64,000 nucleotides of DNA, taken from positions 150,883,005 to 150,947,004 of the forward strand of contig NC_081555.1 in assembly GCF_963082655.1 (NCBI RefSeq). Reading direction: 5' to 3'. The stretch is from Stomoxys calcitrans (Eukaryota > Arthropoda > Insecta > Diptera > Muscidae). The notes under the pieces were generated by a model, which saw nothing but the letters and a program-made list of their open reading frames with translations, was not told the origin of the DNA and did not search any database. Both the position numbers and the translations under genes were made by a program. Shown piece after piece: positions 1 to 11,002 of this stretch (its first letter is position 1; every line of letters begins with the position of its first letter).

Positions 1-240
1 TATGTTCGTCCGATTTGGACTAAAATTACAATTATATCGTCATTTGTGAACCCATTCTCACAAAATTTCGCACGAGCGGATCTCTTATAAATCTCCACAT
101 TATTGGAGAATTTCATAGAAATCGGTTCTGATTTAGAGATAGCTCCCATATATATAATCGTCCAATTTGGACTAAAATTGCAAATTTATCGTCATTTTTA
201 AGTCCATTCTCACGAAATTTTGCATGAGGGGTTCTCTTAT
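1..240 (+). mobile_element. HLE-C internal repeat units (partial)
   Basis: Two copies of an internal unit, each with a 'tcgtccgatttggac'-type segment (at 6 and 158, so 152 bp apart) and an 'atcggttctgatttagagatagctccc'-like stretch. The same unit is found in the better-preserved HLE-C at 55.9-56.9 kb. No head or tail is inside the window. It lies in the intron upstream of the otopetrin-like exon. Confidence 0.7.
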
Positions 241-566
241 ATATTATTTTTCTTATTTTTTAATCTTTAAAAATTTTATGCAAAAAGCCTTTTGAAATAT
301 GCCTTATATACACAAAAGTTTCATAAACAAAAATCCCATCTAAATCATAATACATTTTAAATATGATTTTGTAAAAAAAACAACTTTGTTTGCTTTTATA
401 TCACAACATGTCAACACACACACACATAAACATATCTTCATTATATTGCTTAAAATCATTTAAATTCCCCACTGAGTACTCCCTTGCCTTTTCATTGTTT
501 AAAAGAAAATCACAAGAGAAAAATTAAAAAACATTTAATTAATATACATTATTTTTATCATAACAG
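241..566 (+). other. 3' part of intron before otopetrin-like exon
   Basis: AT-rich, no reading frame. It holds a short (CA)n run near 413-425 and ends in a pyrimidine/A-T-rich stretch followed by 'atcataacag' (AG at 565-566), a reasonable 3' splice site directly before an open coding frame. Confidence 0.6.
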
Positions 567-707
567 GTGCAATTGGACTTTTATGGCTTTGTGCCATGGG
601 CCATCATACAGCGTGTAACACTGCCACTGTGCATTTTCCATCGATTCCATAGCGCTGTAACACTAGCCGAGATCTGGAAGACCACCTATAAAGCGCGTTT
701 GGAGTAA
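567..707 (+). CDS. Terminal exon of an otopetrin-like proton channel
   Basis: The exon opens after the acceptor AG at 565-566 and reads 46 codons in phase 0 to TAA at 705-707. The peptide starts VQLDFYGFVPWAIIQR and has the core FHRFHSAVTLAEIWKTTYK. Otopetrins are multi-pass proton-selective channels of the plasma membrane. From family knowledge their last transmembrane helix ends in a stretch of the form 'T-L-P-L-x-I-F-x-R-x-H-S ... L-x-E-x-W', and this matches well; flies have several paralogues and I cannot say which this is. The hydrophobic run around residues 9-24 would be the end of the last membrane helix and the RFHSAVTLAEIWK part its cytosolic continuation. Upstream exons lie left of the window. 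Codon use is far more GC-balanced than the surrounding DNA, which supports real coding. The family call is from memory of the motif, not a search. Confidence 0.7.
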   Translation: MQLDFYGFVPWAIIQRVTLPLCIFHRFHSAVTLAEIWKTTYKARLE

Positions 708-2150
708 ATCAATTAAACACCGATCGAAACATCACCGCCAACACCACCACAACAACAACAACAACAAAATTACCACAACAACACAACAAAACAAAAACAT
801 TCAATTACATTTAAGGAAATTTTTTGGGAAAAAACCAAACCAAACCAACAACAAAAGCTAGTAAAGAAGAAGAAAAAACCGACTTTTTTGAAGGCAGAAA
901 AAAAAATATTATCAGAAAATGTTAGTGAATCGTAAAAACAAAACTCAATATTAATGAAAAGGAAAAATAAATATAAAAAATAATTCGACCCCCTTCCCTC
1001 CTCCACTCAACAAAACAAAATTAAATATATAAATATATTTAGTTAAAAAGAAATCGTATAAATTTAACAATGCCATATAATGCACCAAAATAGTAGAGAA
1101 TGAAAGAAAAACAGATAATTAAAGGAAAACTCTCTTAAATTGTAAGGCAGCCAAGTAAACACAGAATAGAAGCTATAAACAAGCCGGAATAGAATCTGGA
1201 TCTGAATCTCAAGCAAGCAACGGTCAACGCGCAGTAATGGAAATTAAAACACAGACGAAACAAAAAAACATCCTTACGGACCATTTTATGGAGTTTATAG
1301 AAGACCCAAAAAAATATTTAAAAGAAAAATGAAAAAATTAATACCAAAAAACCCAAGCAAATAAAACATTTGAATATTATAAAATAAAAAATATACATTT
1401 ATAAACATAAAAAAACAGATGAACACACAACCCAACAAATCGAACAAAACCAAACAAAATCAAATATTAAAATTAAAAAAAAGAAAACAAAAAAAATTAA
1501 AAATGTGTATTTATTAAAAACAAAAAACTTTTTGTATTATGTTAAGTTAACATTATTAACAATGAAAAAAAAAACAAACAAAAACAACATACATATTTGT
1601 ATTTTACAAAACAAAAAAAAAAAACCAACCGAAACCCATGAAGTATTTCTCATCTCTTTTTCTGTGGTGTTTTAAACGACATTGGCAAAGAAATCTCAAG
1701 AAATCTCAAAATATTTTGAATGTTTTCATTTCTTTGAGTTATTTTTTTGACTGATTTGTAAATTTTTTTTTACTATATTATTACTATTATAATTTTTCTT
1801 CAAGATATTGTGTTATAAGTTATATATGCTATATTAAAAAAACAAATAAATTGAATGAGAAAAAACCACACTAAAACAAACAAAATAAATTGACATCCTT
1901 TTTAACGACATTTTTTTCTTTGAGTGTAATATTAAATTATAAATTTAAAACTAAGTCATAATTTGTAGTTTTTAAAAGTATAAACAATACAAAAAAGAAA
2001 AGAACAAAATAAAACACCCCCCATTTAAATGAAATCAAATAAAATATAAAAAAGTACTTAAAACATTTCATTTTTCATTTTTTCACAACAAAGCAAGAAT
2101 CCTAGAAAAACAATTGCCTGATTTTCCTTTAAAAAATTCTCTAGAAAGCA
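708..2150 (+). other. A-rich 3'UTR-like tract after the otopetrin-like stop
   Basis: Begins right after TAA. It is strikingly A-rich on the + strand with (CAA)n runs (about 727-775) and few T until about 1630, then mixed AT. Several AATAAA/AATATAAA-like sequences occur (for example near 966-980, 1360-1385, 1848), so the polyadenylation site cannot be fixed by eye. No coding frame on either strand is convincing; minus-strand frames here are only the complement of poly-A (poly-F/L). Confidence 0.45.
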
Positions 2151-2203
2151 GGGTTGCCGTTATATATTTTCGAAAATTTGTTTTAAACCGGTTTGGTATT
2201 GTA

Positions 2204-3495
2204 CACGGAAAAAAGCTTCACAAAAAATGCTTCAATTAAAAATTTAATTGAAAATAAAATCATTTTCAATTAAAAATTTGATTGAAAATAAAATCATTTT
2301 CAATTAAAAAAATTAATTGATTCAATCATTTTTTAATTGAACATTATTTCTTTTTTAATTACAGTCGTGATTGAAATTTTTACTATTTTCAGTGAAATTG
2401 ATTTAATAAATTTTTTAATTGAATCTGAAATTTTTTTCAATCATAGTCGGATTGAAAATGTTGTAATTTTCAATTAAAAAACTAATTGTTTCAATCATTT
2501 TTTTAATTCGAATCTTAAACAATTTTCAAGTATGAATATTATATATAATTGAACATTATTTTTTACAATTTTTGCTATTTTCAATTAAAAAATTAATTGG
2601 TTCAATTAACTTCATAATTGAATTTGAAAATTTTTCATTCACAGTCCTGATTGAAAATTTTGCAATTTTTAATTAAAAAAATTATTGATTCAATCATTTT
2701 TTTAATCGAATCTTAAACAATTTTCAAGTGTGGTGCTTAAATTAAAGGCTATTTGGTCACCTACAATATAAAGTGAAGGAAAATGACCCATACGTTCCAT
2801 ATTTCGACAATTCTACAGCAATAACATGACAGTCGAATATTTTGGCTAACACGCTCGAGGATACATTGTTATACGGTTGGACACGGACCTTTGCCCAAAC
2901 AACGCACTCCTAGTTCATTTTCCAGATACACATCTGTGTTCCAAAAATAGATATTATTTGGAATTTGCAAAAAAAAAAATCAATCATTAAATCAATCAAA
3001 AATTTCAATCATTTATTAATTGATCCAATTAAAAATTAATTGAAAACATAAAAAATGTAAATCAGTTTTTTAATTGAATATGCAATTTTTTTAATTGACA
3101 ATTTTTTCAATTACTTTTTCAAAAACGTTGATTAATATTATCAAATTCGTGATTGAATCAGTTTCAATTAAAAAATTAATTGTATCAGTTATTTTATTGA
3201 TTAATTGGAATTTTCAAAAAAATTCAATCATTATTTAATTGGATCAATCAAAAAACTAATTAAAAGTTTCAATAATTTTTTTGATTGATCCAAATAATAA
3301 ATTAATTGAAAACTTTCAAAATTTTAATCAAGTTTTGAATTGAATAACAATTTTTTTTAATGAAAATTTTTTCACTTCCTTTTGCAAAAACGGGGATTGG
3401 TATTATCATTTTTGGGATTAAAGCAGTTTCAATTTAAAAAAAATAATTGTATCAATTAATTTTGTGATCGAAACCGATTTTTATTTTTTTCTGTG
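2204..3495. mobile_element. AT-rich palindromic element with CACRGAAAAAA ends
   Basis: Bounded by CACGGAAAAAA at the left and its near inverse (TTTTTTTCTGTG) at the right. The two flanks (2204-2730 and about 2960-3495) are built from many direct and inverted copies of TTCAATTAAAAATTAATTG-like units. A non-repetitive 230-bp core (about 2731-2960) lies between. No coding sequence. The CAC-type ends and flank-core-flank layout suggest a non-autonomous DNA transposon, but I see no target-site duplication and cannot assign a superfamily. Confidence 0.5.
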
Positions 3496-4151
3496 AATGG
3501 TAGGACCATGATGATGTGTAGTCCTTTTTGGTGCTGTTGAACCAATTTTTGTTATAGTAGCTTGATTTGCTTAGCTAAATTTTCTCAGCAAGGCATAGAG
3601 TAGTTGCACTGGATTGAAATCCATCGTACTATAACGTCGCTAGTTAGTTTTGTAATCTTTGAGCTGTGACAAAAGGTACAGCGAAACATTGAAAAACATG
3701 TTATATTTTTGTTGTGTTTCAAGGAAAATGTTGAATTTTTTTCTTTGCTTCCGAAGAATCTGCTACCGCACATTTTGAATCGGAAAGTTGTGATATATGA
3801 AGTCTGTATTCAAAGTGGATTATGTGTACCCAACTCAGAATAGTTGCTGAAGATGCAAATATAATCCAGAATCAATATTTTAATCTGTGCTTTTAAGAAG
3901 TTAGTTTCAATTTAATATTCGTTCTTCATGCCATTTGGAACTCATGTTGGCAGATCGGTTGATGTGGGGCTACCATAACAACCGAACCTATGACTATAAT
4001 AATAACTTCAATTTTAGAAGAGTCTAGCCATCGAATGGAAAATACGACTTCTTTCACAAAATAAGCAAATCGAGATATCTTTTTTTTACGATATTACGAT
4101 ATGATCAATATCAGATGGAAAATTACCATTCAATATATATATTTAAGAAGT
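3496..4151. other. No feature recognised
   Basis: AT-rich sequence with no convincing exon, repeat copy or RNA gene. A 62-codon minus-strand frame at 3585-3773 has no recognisable domain and no coding-like composition. Confidence 0.4.
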
Positions 4152-4506
4152 CAAATTAAAAGTTCAGGGGCAAATTTCTCGCATATCAATGAGTGCAGTC
4201 CGTTTAAAGTTTTAAGCTCAATGATAAGGAGCCTCCTTTTTATAGCCGAGTCCGAACGGCGTGCCGCAGTGCGACACCTATTTGATGAGAAGTTTTACAC
4301 GGCATAGTACCTCAAAAATGTTGCCAGCATTAGGGGGTGAAAACCACCGCTGAAAATATCTTCTGATTGTCTTGCCAGGATTCGAACCCAGGCGTTCAGC
4401 GTCATAGGCGGACATGCTAACCTCTGCGCTACGGTGGCCTCCTCCTGTTCCTTAGTGGAATGTTCATGGGCAAAATTTACATTTGCATTTGCAAATCAAA
4501 AGTTCA
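4152..4506. mobile_element. tRNA-derived SINE with internal inversion and 15-bp TSD
   Basis: Target-site duplication CAAATTAAAAGTTCA (4152-4166) and CAAATCAAAAGTTCA (4492-4506). From 4167 to about 4441 lies the SINE body in minus orientation, with the tRNA-like head (A-box region 'ggttagcatg', B-box 'ggttcgaatcc' when reversed) at its right end. From about 4442 to 4491 follows the SINE's 3' end in PLUS orientation (gttccttagtggaatgttc ... atttgcatttgc). The plus piece starts just where the minus body stops (shared CCT). Body and tail together make one full SINE, with the 5' part inverted. Confidence 0.85.
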
Positions 4507-4639
4507 CTGTTGTATAATTTAACTATATTTAACCCTCTATCGGGTGCAAAATGCGTTTACTATGCTCTCATGTCAAACCTATAATCCAGAAGTTTAAATG
4601 GCAAGTACATAGTAGGATGTGCACTCTATTAAACATTAT

Positions 4640-5040
4640 TCGATTATCATTATTAATAATCGAACAATTAAATAGTACACATTTTCAAATGAACAAATAA
4701 TCGAATAATTTTAGACTGCTAATCGATTACTAGTATGGATGTTAAAAAATCTTTAGGACATATGAATGTTTGGATTTTTCAATTTGGGCCCTACCTAGCC
4801 AACATTTCATTCTATTGGGATGAGTATATTTTGCTTTTGTTCGAGAAGGAAGGTCAAACAAATCGGTTCCATTTGCCCTATTTGCAATACAAATCGACTA
4901 AAAAAATATCCTCAAATTATAATTACGACTAATCGATTAATCTTCAACCTCTTTCAGTCTTGTTCGATTAATAATAGTTGAACCTGCATTTTCAAATGAA
5001 CAATTAATCGAACAATTTAAAAATACAAATAAATGTACAG
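4640..5040. repeat. Degenerate AATCGATTAA-rich repeat
   Basis: Contains two related copies of 'cattttcaaatgaacaa' followed by an ATCGAA/AATTT stretch (about 4679-4711 and 4988-5020) and several TAATCGATTA palindromes. A 65-codon plus frame between them (4735-4932) looks non-coding. Confidence 0.4.
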
Positions 5041-6228
5041 CCTACAGTATGTAGTAGGGACCTTCAACATATGTAACACACTTGGCACATTTGTTATTAT
5101 TGTGATTATATTCCATGCTTCAAATGTCTTTTAAATTAGAGCGGCTATATCGAAAATTGGAAGAATTGTGCCATATTTGGCACAGTTTCAATAGGATCTA
5201 GTACAGAGGTGTACAAAAAAATGGGATTGTATGAGGCATTTACGCTTTTTAAATTTGTTTGACTGTCTTTGAGACTAAAAATTTAATTTTTTGACAGAAC
5301 GAATGAAGTTTTAAAATTTTAAAAATTATATTTTTTAATGAGGTATTTTTATTTTGGGCTGGTTAAGTTCGAAGATAGGCCATACCATGATATTGTCACA
5401 ATATCAACCGATCTGCAAATGTAACTTCTTCAGTTCACAAAAGGTGTTATCTTTACCAGGTTCTTCCAAAATTGGGTACAATACAGGTCTCCTGATGACA
5501 TTTATTTTTATCGTTTAAAGTCTATTTTAAACCCTATATGTTCTCTTTACAAATCTGAAGTACTCTGTTCTCTTCAAATCTGAAGTAATAGCTGCGATGA
5601 ATATCGATCATTAAGACTTATTGAGTTCAATCGATACATATTATTTCCTTAAATTGCGAAAAGTTGGTATGTAGGTATGGTATTTAGGTATTAAACCCCT
5701 GACATCCACACCAAATCCTGTATAAGTCCAACAATTTCTCCATATGTCTATCATTTACACCTATCTCTTGCTTGATCTCATGAATGACGATTTTTTTTGT
5801 GATTGCGCAAAACAAAAAAATTGGAAGATAGGTCTGCTTTGGACTCCTATATATCTGTGGTATATATAGTATAGTAATAGTGGAGATCACATAAAGTGTA
5901 TTTTTTACCGGGGTTTAAATATTGTATATCCATTATGGTGGGATCATATCCAACTTCAGCCAAACTTAAGACCTTTTTACTTATTGTTTTTATTATTTGT
6001 TAAAAGAAAATTTTCCATTTTACCGATTTTTAATATTGAAGTGCCGAAAATGTCTATTTTTTTTTTTTCTTGAAAAGGTCTGATTTTCTTACAAATTAAT
6101 CTGGCACCCCTGGTGTAAACTGAGCATCAACGATAGCATAAAGAAAATTTTTGTTTTGTGCACCCGTGATTTAGTATAACCGTCGGCTATGGATGGATAT
6201 AGATCCATCTATCCTTTTTAATTTGTAA
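5041..6228. other. Mostly unrecognised; short HLE-B relic
   Basis: About 5355-5420 retains 'ggttaagttcgaagat' and 'accgatctgc', typical of HLE-B next to its head, but no termini. The remainder shows no exon, RNA gene or clear repeat. Confidence 0.35.
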
Positions 6229-7215
6229 ATGTACAGTACGCAAATTTCATCCGATAATCTTCAAATTTGGCACAGGCATTTTGGTCTAGAGACGAAGTTT
6301 ATTGAAACTAGAAAAAATCGGTTCAGAATTGCATACAGCTACGGGTATGTTCTTCCAATATGGAATAATATTGCAAAAATTTTAATTTTGCTAAATATGG
6401 CCATGAATATTCCATTAAGGAACAAGGGCAAACTTCTTACATATCAATGAGTGCTTTCTGATTCAAATTTAAAGCTACATGATAAGGGGCCTCCTTTTTA
6501 TAGCCGAGTCCGAACGGTAAACAGCAGTGCGACAAGTTTTTGGGGAGTAATTTTTATATGGCAAATGTCGCCACCATAGGAGGGGATAGCCACTGCTGAA
6601 ATTGTTTTCTTATGTTCTCTTTAATATCCAAACCCAGACGTTCAGAGTTATAGGTGAAGATGCTAACCTTTCCGCTATGGTGGCTTATGTAGTCATTTAT
6701 TAATCAATTCTCAAGCAATTTAACAGGAAGGATTCTCTTACGACTTTCGACATTTCTTTCGAATTCTATAGAATTCGGTTCAGTTTTAAATAGAACTCCC
6801 TGACATATGCATCGCTCACTTTCCACTTCCAGAGCCATTGCATTTGTTAACCGATTGCCCCAAAATTTTGCACAAAGATTTTCTGTACAACTGCCGCAAT
6901 ATTTTCGGATTTTGAATAAAATCGGTTTAGATTTAGATATAGCTGCCATACATATGTATATTCGATTTTCACTTTTAGAGCCTTTGTCATCGTATTTATC
7001 AAGAGATCTTCTCAAAATTTTCCACAATGTTTTTTATACATATTTTTTCAGATATAGTTACCTTATATATGATAGTCCGATTGAAATAATATACCAAATA
7101 TGTGTTCATTTTTCAAACAATCCTCACGAAAATTGGGACATATCATTCTCTTGTGACTGTTGACTTCTTTGATGAATTTCATCACAATCGGTTCGGATAT
7201 AGCTCTCATATATGT
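6229..7215 (+). mobile_element. Old HLE-C relic, interrupted by a SINE
   Basis: Diverged internal units: 'catccgataatcttcaaatttggcacaggc' type sequence at 6248 (also seen at 9600 and 56015), several 'aaaatcggttcag...tagatatagct' motifs, and 'tttgcacaa' spacers. The SINE at 6393-6684 splits it. Open frames at 6704-7163 on both strands are overlapping products of the repeat, not genes. Confidence 0.6.
6393..6684 (-). mobile_element. tRNA-derived SINE (older copy)
   Basis: Minus-oriented relative of the 4.2-kb SINE. It shares 'catatcaatgagtgc', 'ggggcctcctttttatagccgagtccgaacgg' as a discontinuous match, and a head with decayed promoter boxes ('gttcagagttataggtgaagatgctaacc'). B-box has lost the consensus (tatccaaaccc). 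It sits inside HLE-C sequence. Confidence 0.75.
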
Positions 7216-7645
7216 GCAAATGCAAATTTTCCCATGAACATTCCATTAGGGAATAGGGCCAAACTAGTTACATATTAATGAATGCTGTTCGATTCAAATT
7301 TTAAGCTCATGATGAGGGACCTCCTTTTTTATCCTAGTCCGAACGGCATGCCGCAATGCGACACCTCTTTGTGGAGAAGTTTTTACATCGCAAAGTACCT
7401 CACAAATGTAACCAGCTTTAGGTGGAGATAGGTTAGGTTAGGTAAGAGTGGCAGTCCTTTACAGACTCACTTAGACAATTTTAAGTCCATTGTGATACCA
7501 CAGTAGCGACAGACCAAGGCTTCTGGCGGGAATCGAACCCACAACCCCTGCACTCGTAATACACCGATGAAAAATGTATTTTTAATCTTCTCGCCAGGAC
7601 TCGAACCCAGGCGTTTATTGTCATATTTGTACATCGCTCTATTAC
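7216..7645 (-). mobile_element. tRNA-derived SINE interrupted by a second SINE
   Basis: Begins with the SINE tail in reverse (gcaaatgcaaattttcccatg). The body runs to about 7429, is interrupted, and resumes about 7563 with the B-box (gactcgaacccaggcg reversed) to about 7645, where the head is decayed. Joining the two sides restores the normal order of SINE landmarks seen in the 25.98-kb copy. Confidence 0.75.
7430..7562 (-). mobile_element. Second SINE family with TAACC-type tail, nested
   Basis: Read on the minus strand: a B-box-like 'gggttcgattccc', then 'gccttggtctgtcgctactg', 'cttaaaattgtctaagtgag', and a tail made of TAACC units (plus strand aggttaggttaggt). It lacks an A-box, so it is probably 5' truncated. 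A related copy is at 41.35 kb. It lies within the other SINE. Confidence 0.75.
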
Positions 7646-7917
7646 TTATACAGAAATTTCATGATGCAGAAATCTGATTCCATTTGCAAATATTTCGAAA
7701 TATTGGTCTAAAACACCAGTTTTAATCGCAAGACATTTTGATTCATCTATTTCCCCACGTTCATCCGGTTGACAAGATCGGTTCATGCGTACTTGTGGCT
7801 CCTATATAAACCAATCTACCGATTTGACTATGTAAGCACATAAAAGGAGAAACTCTTTAGCGATTTTGCAGACATTTTGAACAATAACTTCTTTTATAAC
7901 TTGCGGCATTCAATACT
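7646..7917 (+). mobile_element. HLE-C relic between SINEs
   Basis: Fragments such as 'caagatcggttcatgcg' and 'tcctatataaaccaatctaccgatttgac' match HLE internal units. Strongly decayed and without ends; probably the continuation of the relic at 6229-7215. Confidence 0.45.
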
Positions 7918-8162
7918 TTTTTCATATCAAGAATGCAGTCCGATTAAAGGTTAAGCTCAATGGTAAGGGGTCTCCTTTTTATGTCGTGTAGCGATACCAC
8001 TAGGCAGAGAAGTTTTAACATGGCAGAATACCTCACAAATGTAGCTAGCATAAGTAAGGGGATAACTACCCATGACAAATTTCCTGATGTTCACGCTGGG
8101 ATTTGAACCCAGGCGTTCGGCGTCATAGGCGGACATACTGACCTCTGCGCCACGGTGGCCTC
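7918..8162 (-). mobile_element. tRNA-derived SINE (third minus copy in the cluster)
   Basis: Shares 'catatcaagaatgcagtccgatt', 'ctcctttttatg', 'cctcacaaatgtag' and a well-preserved head: B-box region 'atttgaacccaggcg' and 'ggcggacatactgacctctgcgccacggtggcc' (discontinuous match to the consensus). The 3' tail is missing or decayed. Confidence 0.75.
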
Positions 8163-9446
8163 CGCGTCTACGAATATAAAAATCCTAATTGAAGCGTAGT
8201 TCGATCTTGGACTACTATATGGAAGGTGCGACAAAAATATTTCTAATAATATTTTTCGTGATTTTTCGAACATCGAACCGATATCATATTTAATGCTTTC
8301 TTTTCAGAGAAAAGCATAGCAAAGAATTTAAGGAAGTTGAGCAAGTGTGTGTTATTATACAAAACACTTTGACTGGTTAGTGGATCATGACTTCTGATAC
8401 GCCATATATCTTCAACATATTTTAGGATACTACTTTTTAACAATTTCACTCTTAAGATGTTACTACGTAAATGCAAATTTTAGAGACCCGATCTAATCAT
8501 TTACAAAAGCCAACTTTTTTTGCTTCGCTTTGCCAAGTACCTCTACAAATCACAAAAACAATGTTGGAATATTAAAATTGGATGGGTTTTGTTGATTTTA
8601 CGATGTATGTTGTCTCAATCTATTTTTGTAGCGGCTGCGGCCCACAGTGTACTAATTTGATTCTCTTCAGGTTGCAGTAATGAATTCATTTTTCTTCAAA
8701 ACCCCCTATTGTTTGTGTTTGGGGCTGCATTAGGTTGGAGTCCTCTGCGATTAAGACGTATGTAAAAGACGGTGGCAAAAATCGAAATTACCTTATTTTA
8801 AATTACAAAATCAGACACATTGCTATTTATATTGATGCGCTTTACCGAGTAAATTCAAAATTTTTTGATATTCAGTAGTTTTAATTTACCTGCCAGTCGT
8901 TTAAGTGCGAATTTGATCTTTCTGCCAAAAATTTAGAAAAAGTGTATTTTATACCAATTTTCTATACAAATTATTTTTCTGGCGGCCAAAAGATTATAAG
9001 CTAATTTTCTGAAACGACTAACAATATTTGGAAAGATATCACCAATGTTTTTACGATTTTTTTGAACCAATATATCATGAAATACTGCATAGGAAAAGAA
9101 AGGCGCTCCTTCAAAAAAAGAATATTTTGAATACCTGAACGTATCAGACCATTGAAACAAGCAATATTTTGTTTTTACTTCCAAAAATAAGGTTGCATTT
9201 AATTAAAATAATTCTTTCGATTGTGGAGTCAATTTTTTAAAACCTGAAGGCGACTTATTTTACTCTGAAGTCTTTCTACTCCGACGCAGTGTTTGACATA
9301 TTTGGCAATTCGATTGTGAAATCAATTTATATTGGCTGCTTAGACGATTTCTTTGATACCTAGAGTCAATCTACCTCAGGAACAGTTCAAAATTGTTTCT
9401 TCCATAGATTCGATGGACTTCGAACATAACGCTAACGATTTTTATA
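8163..9446. other. No feature recognised
   Basis: Unique-looking AT-rich DNA. Minus frames at 8243-8476 and 8933-9184 show no domain, signal peptide or splice context that I can support. Confidence 0.4.
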
Positions 9447-10085
9447 ACCTACACCACTACTATGGTACAGGATATTATAACTTGTGCATTTGTTTGTGAC
9501 ACCCAGAAGGAAAAGATGGACTCAGAATCACTTTCTGATTCGATTTTGTTATGTCCGTCTGTCCATGTTAATTTGTGAACAAAGCACAGGTGGCAATTTT
9601 CATCCAATCATCTTCAAATTTGGCTTAAGCCTTTTTTTTTAGGCAATAGGCAAAGCTTTTGAAATTCAATTCCCAAAATTTTGCACAACACTTTCCTAAC
9701 TGACTACCAAAATATCTAAGAAGTTTGGTCAAAGTCTGTTTAGATTTAGATATAGCTTCACTATATATATTCGTCCGATTTTGAGTTATTTGCAATAGTG
9801 TTGTCATTTGTCAACCGATTGTCACGAAAATTGGCGTATATAATTCTATTAGAACCGTTGATATTTTTGTTAAATTTTATTTTATTTAAAATCGGGTCAG
9901 ATTGATTTTTAACTTCCATATACATAGACGCATTGATCGACTTGTACTTATAGAGCTGTAGTTATTACAATTTGAACATATTTGCTCGAAATTTGATACG
10001 AATACTATATCCCATCTGTAAACCTGCACCGAGGTCCATCAAAATTGGTTAAGAATTAGATAAAGTTCCAATTGCTACTAATAGA
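9447..10085 (+). mobile_element. HLE-C, head present, tail missing
   Basis: Head 'cctacaccactactatggt' with the flanking 'gtgcatttgtttgtgacacccagaagg', same as the 55.9-kb HLE-C, followed by diverged internal units and ending in 'ttggttaagaattagata'. The hairpin tail is absent. Confidence 0.75.
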
Positions 10086-10156
10086 GTTGGCTGATACTGA
10101 GGTTGATTCAATTCGTTCCGGATGATGTCCATATTAAGGCGATTATATAGTCAATT

Positions 10157-10736
10157 TCTTAAGCTATTTCATGTTATCTATTATAACAGGATAATACAAA
10201 AATAACTTGATAGGCTATATCCTTAACTGAAAATTCAGTTGGTAATAGAATAGTAACTTGTATCAAATAAAATCATCCAGTGCAGAAAAATCATGATATT
10301 CCATATCCTCGTCATTTGAAGATATAGTCAACGACTTGTAATCGACAAACAGATAACATATTTCAATCTGTCATTCTTTGTTATTTTATAGTTCTTAGCG
10401 CAGTGCAACAGGTCTAAAGCAATGTTGAGGGACTTAAGCATCACGTGTTATGTGTTGTCTTAAAGAAATCAGCTCATAATCCATAAGAGACTGGATTAAT
10501 TTTAGGATATTTTTTTTTCTTTCGGATACCAAAGTTGGAAAACTAGTTCTTTTATTTTCTCATAATACTGACAGTAATCTCTAAACTTCGATTTTATGCC
10601 TGTTCTTTAGTAAGTAGATTTTTAAACAGATTTATATGTCCCATAACGGATTTTGTCGCATTTTTCATACTGTGGACAGTGGCAATGTATCAAAGTAGTA
10701 AAATAACACTTACGCCATATGGAAAAATTACGTCGT
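10157..10736 (+). repeat. 570-bp dispersed repeat, copy 1
   Basis: From 'tttcttaagctatttcatg' to 'gccatatggaaaaattacgtcg'. It matches 15388-15952 along its whole length with scattered substitutions and small indels. No coding sequence or TIR recognised. Confidence 0.8.
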
Positions 10737-11002
10737 TTTAGCAGCCATTATTTCCAGCATTTTAAAAGCAATAATTTAAAAGGTTTGTTTTCTTCGCTAG
10801 CTGAAAACAATTCTCCAAACTTCTGGCAGTATTATAAAGGAGATTATTTTGCTAAAATATTACAGATGCCATGGAAATGGCAACGCAATAAACATTTTAA
10901 AATTTTAAGCTAAAGAACAAATCCTTAATTGTAAAACAAAAATTTGAATGGAAATTTTTGAACAATAAAACATCGTAGGACGCATTCAATGGAACAGTAT
11001 AG

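Noticed and set aside
6704..7163. Overlapping plus and minus frames of 107 and 118 codons
   Set aside because: Both lie in a decayed HLE-C and mirror each other; no conserved domain.
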